Source of the DNA: Turbatrix aceti
Taxonomy: Eukaryota > Nematoda > Chromadorea > Rhabditida > Panagrolaimidae
Direction: 5' to 3'
DNA length: 64,000 bases
NCBI GenBank assembly: GCA_963969345.1
Contig: OZ017767.1
Span: 3,562,739-3,626,738, forward strand
Position numbers and translations under genes: made by a program. Shown piece by piece: positions 35,193-46,073 of the stretch (within the stretch, counting starts at the first letter, position 1; the number at the start of each line of letters is the position of its first letter). Under the pieces are notes generated by a model that worked only from the letters and a program-made list of their open reading frames with translations, ran no database searches and was not told the DNA's origin.

Positions 35193-36925
35193 ATGTTTTG
35201 GCTCCACTGCAATCATTGTGGTGTCAAACCTGTACGCAACCAGCCTCTGCGGTTTGTTCTGACGGATTGCCGTCATGTCCTGTGTACGAAGTGTGGCTGG
35301 AACCGCCAGTCGTGTCCTCAATGCAGCCATCGGCCGCTAAGAGCCATCGTCATCAACCAGAACATGCCGGAGAAGTACCAGAAGCTGTTCAAGTCCCCGA
35401 TGGTCGAGATACACAAATGGGAAAAGATAATTGCGAAGGCCAATGATTTCCAGAGGAAGCAGTTCGGTTCGTTGGCCTGCAATCTCCGAAACACGGTTGG
35501 TGTTTTTCATTGTTGTTTTGACTTTTTTAGCTTATAATATTTTCAGCAATCCACGCTTTTCAACTTGCAAAGGCAGTTCGATGACCTGAAGAACCAGCAT
35601 ATAGAAGTCCGCAATGAAATTAAGTAAGTCGTTTGTGATAGGCCTAACAAAAACTTTAATTTTAAAACAATTTTATTGATCTCAATTTTTTTTTTCTTTT
35701 TTTTCGTTTGCACAAAATTTTTCTATAACTTACGAGCCCCAAAATGTTGCGTTGAAAAAAAGTCAATGTCCTTTTTTTGCGCAGACAAAAAATCTCTCGT
35801 GCAGTCAGTCGCAGCCAACCACCAAACCTTCACTTGGTCAGCCAAAAGAAGAAACGGCGCATAAGTTGGTCCAGGTGGAAAATACATCGTTTTTCAGTTG
35901 ATTTTTCGCGAATGGCAAAAAATGCTACCACTTGGACAAAATGCGGTTTTTTTGGCCAAAAAAGAAGAGAATGGTTTGCGGCTTTTTGACTGACTGGCCT
36001 GACCGAGTGAAGAATGGTTTGGCTTGTGTCAGTTGATCAGGTGCGCGCGTTGCCGCAACTTGCGGGCAGCCACTGGCGGCTGATAGACTTGATCAGTTAT
36101 GGCGTATTCCTCGGTATTTATTTTAGGCAAACCGAGGCCACAAAGGAACAGAACAACAACCTGCGGGAACAAGTTCGCCAGCTCGAGAATATGTTGACCA
36201 AAAAAATGTACGTCTTTGGCTTTTGTTTCTTTTGTTTTTTACAAATTGTTTTTTTTACAGGAACAACATCCCGACCGAGGACGTCCACATTTCCGAATCT
36301 TTTCTTCAACTTCCACCCAAAGCCTTGGCGAGGACGGAACCGAGGGCCAAGAAAACTCCCAATGACAGGTCTGCGTACTTTACTGATCCAAACAATCAAT
36401 CGGCTGCTACGGAAAATCAGTCGTTCAGCATCATGCTTAACGACCAGCAAGGCAACAACAATGGAAGGGCTTCTGGTCGACAGACGGATTCGGTTTGCTA
36501 GTAAGTGATTCTTTTTTTATTATTTTTTCGAGCTGCTTTTGAACTGTGTTTTTAGCTCTCGAGGAAAACAGACGCCGAAGCAGATGAACCGGACTATGCC
36601 GCTGCCGGAAAAGAGCGGTTCCGAACGCCAGAAGGCCAACGATGGATCCCGCGATGCGTTTGACGGCCGCAACGACCACCAGCTGCTGAATTTCACCCGT
36701 GAAGACTCCGTCAACCACTTTGTCAACGTCGTCGAACCACCCAACATGATGCGGACCCCGAAATCTGGAGGATTTACGATTTTTCGTGATCAGATGCTGA
36801 ACAAGGAAAAACCGATCGTCATGGCTACCTTCAACACGACCAAGCGCAGCAACGTCGAAGTCAAGAGCCTCGGAGGATCTGTCAAGGGCAAAATCAACCA
36901 GAGAATCACGCAAGCACCTGTTTGA
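35193..36925 (+). CDS. ZHP/RNF212-like meiotic RING protein
   Basis: A probable SUMO or ubiquitin E3 ligase of the ZHP-3/RNF212 family, acting on meiotic chromosomes to select crossovers. Exons 35193-35495, 35547-35623, 36127-36207, 36261-36500 and 36556-36925 give 356 residues. The N-terminal RING has CNHC, CRHVLCTKC and CPQC in the expected order, followed by RAIVINQNMPEKYQKLF as in the family. A coiled coil spans the second and third exons (LFNLQRQFDDLKNQHIEVRNEI; REQVRQLENML). The C-terminal half is polar and Ser/Asn/Gln-rich, as in ZHP proteins. The intron 35624-36126 has been enlarged by a mobile element. Confidence 0.8.
35740..36094 (+). mobile_element. Dispersed element, copy 2, inside the RING-gene intron
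   Basis: Reverse complement of 30,332-30,690. It nearly fills the intron and ends about 32 bases before the acceptor at 36,126. Without it the intron would be about 150 bases, like its neighbours, so it is probably a later insertion. Confidence 0.7.
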
Positions 36926-37028
36926 GTTTTTTTGCTTGTTTTCGCCTTTATTTTGAGTTTTTTTTCACTTATTTATTTGTTCTAAATGGGAATCTAGGTA
37001 AATTTAAAAAAAATGTTTGGAAATGGCA

Positions 37029-37790
37029 TCAATAGTAGTTTTCGTCCAGATTAACCTGAAAATTTTGTTTTTATATTTTTTGGGGGGGGGGGGTTAAAAA
37101 ACTTACGCCACAGCCGCTGTATACGTTTCCGGCGAACTGGTGAATCGCTCCCGTGGTCCATCCGCCGAAGGGCACGAAACGGTCGAAACCCTGAATTTTT
37201 TTGTCGTCTGGTTTTTTTGTTTGTAGACTATTTGTACTCACCAGATCTCCATTAAAGTCACCCCACCACAGGGAATGGCTCGAGACGGCACTCCATTCGA
37301 CGCCTACGATGTCCATCCAATCGAGGGCATTGGTAAAGATACCGGCATGGAATCCGGTCTCGTTGGCAGCCCGCACCATGTCCAGGACAATTTGCTGGTT
37401 GGCCGTGTGGTTGGACGACCAGTAGGATCGTTTGGCGACGTCAATCCAGATCCCGCCGATTTGGGCATTATTCTGCCGAACGTTGTCAATCGCGGCTTTG
37501 ACTTGGTCGTATGCCGGAGCGCATCTTGCAGTCAGACACGGGAAAATGTGCGCGTCGACGTAGATCCAGCCATAGGCACGGGCGGTTTTGATGTTCTGGA
37601 TGCCGACGTTGTCGGCATTGCCGTTTGACTGCCAGACACGGCCGATGAAGAACTGATAGCCGCGGCCACGCAGACAAGTGAACTGGGTCGCTGTGATGGC
37701 CTGGATGGCATCGAAGCCGAACGTCGCGTTGACTGGGTGGAGCACGACTAACGCGAGAATCACGCAGAGCAGCAACGAGCGGGCGAGCAT
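37029..37790 (-). CDS. GH25 lysozyme, nematode lys type
   Basis: A secreted muramidase, probably a gut antibacterial enzyme. Exons 37790-37242, 37190-37107 and 37055-37029, all phase 0, give 219 residues. Signal peptide about 1-22 (LLLCVILALVVLHPVNA). The GH25 barrel starts FGFDAIQ, with the first acidic residue, and carries GGIWIDV in the position of the catalytic strand. It ends SGCGVNLDENYY, typical of the worm family. One N-glycosylation site (NHT) is visible. The last intron contains a C-run of more than ten bases on the coding strand. Confidence 0.93.
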
Positions 37791-37799
37791 TTTGTACGA

Positions 37800-38621
37800 G
37801 GCTGGCTGATAGGTGGGGCAGGTGCTTTATACGGGCTCATGCGTCGAAGCGAGTTTTAAGCCGATCACTGCTATCTATCTGCACTTCCGTTTACAGCAAT
37901 CAACTGCTGCGTCTCGGGGTTGAGTCTGCTCATGGGCGCTGCCCAGAAACTATCCTAAATTTTTTGCAAGCCAAAAAGTCAGTTGTTTATTTCATGCAAT
38001 ACAATGAATTTTTTCAAACATGCACAAATATTTATTATAACAATTTTTAATTTTTTTTGCAAAACAGTCGTCAGTCACGTTTAAATTCTGGTCAGCACCA
38101 ATAAAAGACGCTTCTGAATGGCAGCTTTTAAGCTGAAGGATGTCGGCGTCGTAGCTACATCCAAACTCGGGCGACACGATGGAAGAGTGGAGTAGAGTGT
38201 CTAGGAATTGGGTAGACTGGAGCATACAACCAAGCAACGTCTGGCAGCGTACTTGATTTCACTAAATTCTTATTTATTTAAATACTGGCAAAAATTACTA
38301 CTTGAATGATAATCAAACAAATTAATATTTGACGGTTGCAAAAAACTGCTGCGAAAGCTTGGGCACTGATAACTTTAGCATTTTAAAGATTTTTTTTAAA
38401 GATTAAGCAGCCATCGGCCGCTAAGAGCCATCGTCATCAACCAGAACATGCCGGAAAAGTACCAGATTTTGCACGTTTTTATAATACCGGTAACACAGCA
38501 TTTTGCACGTTTTTATTTTGCATTGTGAACTGATGTTAACTGAAATTTGCATAGTATATAGGCATAACAAGATTCGCAGCAAAGCGAGTAGTACGGTCAT
38601 TAGTTCACTGATTTTCTGACA
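37800..38621. other. Spacer with captured RING-gene fragment
   Basis: No gene is supported. At 38,407-38,466 is a 60-base copy, with one mismatch, of the RING gene's first exon (35,323-35,382), isolated from any coding context. The rest is AT-rich. Confidence 0.6.
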
Positions 38622-41328
38622 ATGCGCGACCTTATTTCCTATTTGCCGGCGATTGTACTCATTATCATTGGAGCGCCGTCCGTCCACTTGATGTACGTAG
38701 ACATGTACGGGAGTGAGTTTCTGATTTGTTCTTTCCCAAGCCTTTTTCAAATGTTTATGTTTCTTTCAGAGTTTTTTCAAGCTGATCTTCTGGAAGACTG
38801 CACTGTTTACTTCTACGATCGAGTCGTGGATATGTACGGAGACTCAGGTTGGTGTCATCGTAATAAGTCTAACATAAATTCTGGTTTTTCTTATATTGGT
38901 GATCAATTGTATCCATCCGTTTATGGTTTGTACGTTGATGATCAGAACATATTGAATCTGTTGAAATACGGTTACCAAGGCATTTCTACTGGTGAGTTGT
39001 ATTTTGTATTTATCGGCAATCACAAATAAACATATTTAGTAAAATTGATTACTCAGGAATACTTTGAAACATTCCCAGGATACTACAAAAATGTGAACAG
39101 AGAAGTACCTGTTAATTACACGCACACCCTCGACGGCAATTACTCAGTCGTAGGGGGCAACTTACGAACTACGTTTCAAATTTCTTATCAAGTATGCACA
39201 CATGTGTCATCAGAGAACTTAATCAACTACGTTTTTTACAACCTTAGAAACCTCAGCGCCAGAGTGACTACAGTAAGTATTATAAAATTTTTGGACTATC
39301 ATGCAACAGCCACCCGTTGGCTTGGGTTTTTTTAGACCACATTTCTCCATAAGAGTTTGATTTTCCATATATGCCCTCACCTCATTTTCTGCACGTAGGC
39401 ATTTGATTATGCGTACAGCCCCTTACAGATTTGCAAAATCTATTGATTCGTCTTGGAAATCGAAAACTAAGATTACGGTAGCATTTTTTTTATCAAAATT
39501 TGTATGAACCAGCCCCCCCCCCGTGTTTCATTGAACTCATTGGACAGTCGTTGTTTTTGTTTCCTCTCATGGAGGAAAAAAATCCGGGCATGGGTGATCA
39601 AAGCTCAATAAGGCGTCGTTGTACAATAGCCACTTTTTTTTATTTTGACTAAAAATAAAATTTTAGCATTTTTCTTCTTGCGATCCATTAATATTCAAAA
39701 GTGCTATCAATGGTATAAATACCTCAGTCCGCGTCGATCCAAATAATACTGGAATACGATACTGTACTGTCGGAAATTTGAATTTCATTACACAATTACT
39801 TCCGTTGACTATTCAGACAGTGGTATACGGATACGACATGTTTCAACCTCTTTCATATGCGTGTAAGTAATATTTACCAGAAACGAACCGTTTTATGAAA
39901 GTGATTTTAGTTTTGGAGTCGTACGTTACTGAACGTGATGACGACACTTGGTTTCAGGGTGTTTATGTCAAACCAAATGGAATGCTGTTTGTGACATTAG
40001 ATGATACTACTGATAGAATTAGGCTCCATAGACCGCCAATAAAAAGGAATTGTAAGATCTTAATTCGCAATTTTTAAGCAAAAACGCTGATTTCATTTTA
40101 GACACTGAGGTGCCAATCTTTGGCCTGCACGAAGAACCATATGGAGGCCCCACGTACACTGCGCTTTTTCTCTACTACAAATACGTCGGTTATGAACTAG
40201 ACTTTGCCGTTCGCATTGTTCACACTCGGAGCTATTATTACCAAATGATGGATCCTATCGACTACGCGAAAAAGTGCAATTTTTACGATGACGAAGTCAC
40301 AGTGGTAGCGGCCCCCCGAATTCTTGAACAAAATGAGACGGCAGTTACCATTGAAAGTACGTTGCCACCTGAACTTTTAATTTCACTTGCTTTTATTTAG
40401 TACATTTCTACCAAAACAAGGTTAACAATACAAACTGTGTCGTAAAAATTTCCTACTACTATGCAACAATGACGTATGACATTTTGTTTAATCCTACCGC
40501 CGAGATCACTGCATACGTTCACGTTGAAACCCGTTCAAATACTGCAGTGAATTGTCAGTTCGATAATCGCACGGTTCACTGGTTGCTGGCTTACACAGAA
40601 AGGAAAGAGGCCGAACTCATCAGTCTCGACGGCGAAGTGAACAGTCCCATTTTCCCCTGCATTTTCTGTGGTCCTGATACCGTAATGTACTGTGCCATGA
40701 ACCCTGACGTTGCAAATACTTACGACTCAGCTGTTTTGCTTATCGACGGTAATAAAATCTATTTCATCGGCGTCAAGCGCAAGGGACACATGAAGCACAT
40801 TGAATACTCCATATCTGTGACCGAAGAGTACTATTATTTTGCACAGAACAAGATGCGTCTCTGTAGGTTGTTTGTTTTTCAAAGTTGATTCAAATTACTA
40901 TTTTAGTTTTGTTTCGGGACGACATCTTCGATCAACTTCATACCACGGAAGCACCCCCGACTACGGAAGCACCCCCGACTACGGAAGCACCCCCGACTAC
41001 GGAATCACCCACGGAACTTCCGACTACGGAATCACCCACGGAACTTCCGACTACGGAATCACCCACGGAACTTCCAACTACAGAATCGCCACCGGAACTT
41101 CAGACAACGGAATCACCGCAGGAACTTTGGACTACGGAATCACCCCAGGAACCTCAGACTACAGAATCACTTTTGCAACTTCAGACTACGGAATCATCGG
41201 GTGGAGTGGATCAAGTCGCAGGAACCCCAGATGCAGGGAACAACGGTGCGTGTAGCCTGCACTACTTGCGGATCACTTTGCTTTCTTTTGTCATTTTCAC
41301 GTATGCATTCCTGAGAGAACTAATGTAA
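38622..41328 (+). CDS. Surface protein A with Thr/Glu/Pro stalk, tandem copy 1
   Basis: Exons 38622-38712, 38770-38991, 39040-39272, 39667-39862, 39911-40051, 40102-40356, 40401-40862 and 40907-41328 give 673 residues. Signal peptide MRDLISYLPAIVLIIIGAPS. The extracellular region has scattered Cys and NxS/T sites and conserved blocks (FYDRVVDM, PGYYKNVN, YKYVGYELDFAVRIVH, AYVHVETRS, TVHWLLAYTE, PCIFCGPDTVMYC). A stalk of repeats of the form TTESPTELP follows, then a hydrophobic end (ITLLSFVIFTYAFLRELM) with no cytoplasmic tail, as in GPI-anchored proteins. No known family is recognised. It is intact, and followed by two tandem relatives. Confidence 0.85.
40945..41200 (+). repeat. 27-base coding minisatellite, copy 1
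   Basis: In-frame repeats of about 27 bases (ACTACGGAATCACCCACGGA plus ACTTCCG) encode the nine-residue stalk unit TTESPTELP. Early units are shorter (TTEAPP) and later ones degenerate (TTESPQELW). Confidence 0.9.
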
Positions 41329-42071
41329 TCTGACATAAACATATTGTACATGTTTATAGAACACCGTAGCTCAATTTTGAAAATGTCATACAAAAAATGC
41401 GCTTGATCATTGTGACATAAGTTTTTAAAAAAGTTTTGATCAATTTTTAAAAAAGTTTTGAATATTGCTACAATCTAAATCGGGTAAAAATAATTTTGAG
41501 CATTTTTGCAGTCTTCCAAAGTCGAGTTTTTGAAAAATGTAAAACAGCAAAACTTTTGGAATGATTTAAAAAAATACCGTAAAAAGTTCTGCCATACGAG
41601 CCGGCTCGGGGACTGGGCGGCTGTTAGGCCATCCATACAACAGTTCCAAGAATTGGCACGATTTCAAGAAGTTATTATTCTAATTAATTGCCGATCAATT
41701 GGTCATTAGTTAGTAGCGGGGACGGGGGTGGGCTCAATGCACTACTGAAAAGGATCGAAATATTATACGAAGCTAAAGAAGATCAACGTTCAACACTTTT
41801 CCGCCCCTACAGAAAATTCATTGTAATGAATTTAGAGCGTTTTACAAAAAAATTGAAAAAAAAGCAAAAGCTAGATAATGTGTATGGCAAAATGTTCAAA
41901 AACAGTAGCTGCATGCAGACATCGAAAAGATAAAAAAACGTGCATATGAAAAAAAAGTATAAGAATATGATATTTTAGTGCCTTTATTTTGCATTGTTAA
42001 CAAAAATTTGCATAATAAAGTAACTCGCAAGGCGAGTAAGACGGTCACTATTGTTCACTGATTTGCTGACA
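41329..42071. other. Spacer between surface-protein genes 1 and 2
   Basis: Contains the dispersed short repeat at about 41,360-41,421 and AT-rich DNA. Two small open frames near 41,506-41,933 have no supporting features. Confidence 0.4.
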
Positions 42072-44774
42072 ATGCGCGTCCTTATTTCACTTTTGCCGGC
42101 GATAATACTCCTTGTCATCGGAGCGCCGTCCGTCCACTTGATGTACGTAAACATGTACGGGAGTGAGTTTCTGATTTGTTCTTTCCCAAGCCTTTTTCAA
42201 ATATTTATGTTTCTTTCAGAGTTTTTTCAAGCTGATCTTCTGGACGACTGCACTGTTTACTTCTACGATCGAGTCGTGGATATGCACGGAGACCGTTCAG
42301 ATTGGTGTCTAACAAATAATGCTAACATAAATTCTGGTTTTTATGTTTTTAATGGTAAATTATATCCCTACGTTTTTGGTATTTACGTAGATCATCAGAA
42401 CATATTGAATCTGTTGATATACGGTCACGATGGCACTCATGTTCATGGTAAGTATTGTAGCATATTTATCAGCGATCACAAAAAAACATGTTTCAGAAAA
42501 ATTGATTTCTCAGGATTATTTTGAAACAGCCCCAGGATACTACAAAAACGTTAACACAACGCTACATGTTCAACACACGTACCGCCTCATCGGCAGTTAT
42601 GCAGTCTTAGGCGGCAACTTAGAAGATACGTTTAAAATTTCTTATGAAGTATGCACAGATGCGAAATTACCGAAAATAATTAACTACGTTTTTTACAACC
42701 GTACAAGTAACACCGCCAATGTGACTACAGTAAGTGTTATAAAATTTTTGGCTACTATGCAACAGTTGATCGCAACAACACCGGCCCTCCATAAGAGTTT
42801 GATTTTCCATATATGCCCTCACCTCATTTTCTGCACGTATGCATTTGATTATGCGTACAGCCCTTCACAGATTTGCAAAATCTAGTGACTCGTCTAGGAA
42901 AACGAAAACTAAGATTACGGTAGCATTTTTTTTATCAAAATTTGTATGAACCAGCCCCCCCCCCCGTGTTTCATTGAACTCATTGGACAGTCGTTGTTTT
43001 TGTTTCTTCTGATGAAGGAAAAAAATTCGGGCATGGGTGATCAAAACTCAATAAGCCACTTTTTTTATTTTGACTAAAAATAAAATTTTAGCATTTTTCT
43101 TCTTGCGATCCATTAATATTCAAAAGTGCTATCAAAGGTACAGATACCACGGTCCGCATCGATCCAAATATTACTGGAATACGAAACTGTACTGTCGGAA
43201 ATTTGAATTTCATTACACAATTACTTCCGTCGTCTATTCAGACATTGGTATACGGATACGACATGTTTCAACCTCTTTCTGAATGTTGTAGGTAATATTT
43301 ACCAGAAACAAACCGTTTTATGAAAGTGATTTCAGTTCGGAAGTCGTATGTTACTGAAATTTCTACTCCAAACGGTTCTTTCGATGGTATTACGATAGAT
43401 GGTGGAATACAGTATACTTCCAAAGGGGAACCATTGAAACCACTGCCAATAGAAAGCAACTGTAAGATCTTAATTCGAAATGTTTAATCGAAAGCGCTGA
43501 TTCCGTTTCAGATACTGAAGTGCCATTCTTCTTCGTCAACAACAATGGGAGTTCGTACTCTCCGCTTTTTCTCTACTACAAATACGTCGGTTATGAACTA
43601 GACTTTGCCGTTCGCATTGTTCACAATAATAACCAGATGTACCAAATCACTGATCTTATCCTCTACTCGAGTAGGTGCCATTTTGGCGACGACCATGTCA
43701 CAGTGGTGGCGGCCCCCAGAATTCTTAAACAAAATGGAACGGGAATTATCTTTGAAGGTACGTCGTCACCTGAACTTCAAATTTCACTTTCGTTAATTTA
43801 GTGCGTTTTTACCAGGACAAGGTACACAGTACAGTAAGTGAGTTCTGCGCCATTGAAATATCCTACTACTATGCAACAATGACGTATGATATTTTGTTTC
43901 ATCTTCCCGCCGAGATCACTGGATACGTTCACGTTGAAACCCGTTCGAAGACTGCAGTGAATTGTCAGTTCGAAAATCGCACGGTTCACTGGTTGCTGGC
44001 CTACACAGAAAAGAAAGATGCCGAACTCATCAGTCTCGACAACGATGTGTCTACTCCTATCTTCCCTTGCCCTCTCTGTGGTCCTGATACCGTAATGTAC
44101 TGCGACGTAAACCCCCAAACTGCAAAGAAGTACGACTCAGCTGTCTTCCTTATCACCGGCAATGAAATCCGTTTCATCGGCGTCAAGAAAAACATGGAAC
44201 ACATGAAACATATTGAATACTACAGCGTAAGGCTGCAACACAATTATTATTTTGCACAGTACATGAATCTCTGTACGTTGTTTGTTTTTTAAAATTGATT
44301 TGAATTACTATTTTAGCGTTGCCTCTGGATGGCATCTACAATAAACTTCATACCACGAAAGCACCTCCGACCACAGAAGCACCCCCGACTACGGAATCAC
44401 CCACGGAACTTCCGACTACGGAATCTCCCACGGAACTTCCGACTACGGAATCACCAACGGAACTTCCGACTACGGAATCTCCCACGGAACTTCCGACTAC
44501 GGAATCACCCACGGAACTTCCGACTACGGAATCACTTCCGGAATTTTGGAGTACGGAATCATCCCAGAAACTTCTTTCTACGGAATCACCCCCGCAACTT
44601 CAGACTACTGAATCATCCCCGCAACTTCAGACTACGGAATCACTGGGTGGAGTGGATCCAGTCGCAGGAACTCCAGATGCAGGGAACAACGGTGCGTGTA
44701 GCCTGCACTACTTGTGGATCACTTTGCTTTCTTTTGTCATTTTCACGTATGCATTCCTGAGAGAACTAATGTAA
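42072..44774 (+). CDS. Surface protein B with Thr/Glu/Pro stalk, tandem copy 2
   Basis: The eight-exon plan is that of copy 1, with the same signal peptide type (MRVLISLLPAIILLVIGAPS), block order and C-terminus (ACSLHYLWITLLSFVIFTYAFLRELM). Coding and flanking DNA, including the enlarged third intron (about 42,731-43,089) and the 3' flank, are very similar to copy 1, so the duplication is recent and covered the whole gene. The stalk has six TESPTELP-type units, then degenerate ones. No breaks in frame were seen. Confidence 0.85.
44350..44655 (+). repeat. 27-base coding minisatellite, copy 2
   Basis: Same stalk-coding unit as at 40,945-41,200, with six near-identical units and then degenerate ones. 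Unit number differs among the three genes. Confidence 0.9.
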
Positions 44775-46073
44775 TCTGACATAAACATATTGTACATGTT
44801 TATAGAACACCGTAGCTCAATTTTGAAAATGTCATACAAAAAATGAGCTTGATCATTGTGACATCAGTTTTTTCAGATATATCAATTAAGTTTTGAATAT
44901 TGCTACAATCTAAATCTGGTAAAATATTAATTTTGAGCATTACTGTTGTGACCGCCACTCGTCTTTACGATTTACTCCCGGTGATAAAAACACCTGTAAC
45001 AAACAATACATAATTACAATACATCAATGAGGGAAATCCTTACCTTCCGACCGTACAAGGTAACGCGTCGGAGGTGTAGCTACAGGAAGGGTTGACAACA
45101 CAATCGATACAACAACAATGAGTAAGGAGAATACAATGGCAAAGGAAAGTAACTATGCTAATCATTAGTACTGCACGCAAGGTGCAGGTACAACAATTAC
45201 TAAACCCAAAAGAGCGCCCCTTCGGGGCGCCAGAGTAAATGGTTTCTGAATTGCCACATAAAAAAACCTAAAAAAAATGTGCCTCAACAAAATACCTGCT
45301 CTGACTATGTTTTATAAACTGTTCTGCATCTGGAAAATTGCAAGCAAATGTTTTGTCAAGTCGCCTAACTTTGCGTGTCCTGTTCCCAAACTTCCTCAAA
45401 GTCACCCTATTGCCACTTTATAATTGTTAAATTGAATTCAATTTTTAAAAATTTAGTCAAATGGATCCAACCTTCTTCTCAAACACAATTCCGATACTTG
45501 ATTTTTGTCTTGAACCATCTCATTCAACCTTCTGGTTCAAACAAAATACTGATTGCTTGATTTTCCTCTATAAAAGAAACAGCTCGCCGAAAAAAGTTTT
45601 GCAGAATGAATCGGCAGAAAAGAAATGATCATTACCCTGTTCCTGATCATTGCTCGAATTAATTTTTTTTGAAAATTTGCTCAAATTAATCCAACCTTCT
45701 AAAACACAATACCGCTATCCCCGCTTGATTTTTGTTCTAAACCTTCTCGTTCAAGTACAATATCGCTATTCCCAACATTCTGGTTCAACCAAAATACGGA
45801 TATTCTTGTTTGATTTTTTAATAGCAATTTGAACAGAATATAATAGTCAAGAAAACGTTTTTCTGTCGATAAAAAAAGCTTTTATCAGCTGCCGAAAAAT
45901 AATGCTTTGCAGAATCAATGGGCAGAATACTGCTTATTGCTTGCTTTTGCTTGTTTATTTTCCTTTGCCATTGAAATTAGCGTTGCTCTGATTGCTTACT
46001 TAGAGGAAAATTTGCATAATGACGTGACTCGTAAAGCGAGTAAGACAATCATTAGTTCACTGATTTGCTGACA
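44775..46073. other. Spacer with tandem duplication and a strong hairpin
   Basis: Contains the dispersed short repeat (44,811-44,867) and a perfect 7-bp hairpin GCGCCCC-TTC-GGGGCGC (45,214-45,230) in a 300-base segment less AT-rich than its surroundings. There is also an imperfect duplication of about 45,430-45,610 at 45,650-45,930 (phrases ATCCAACCTTCT, TTGATTTTTGT and TTTTGCAGAAT). No gene was recognised. Confidence 0.5.
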
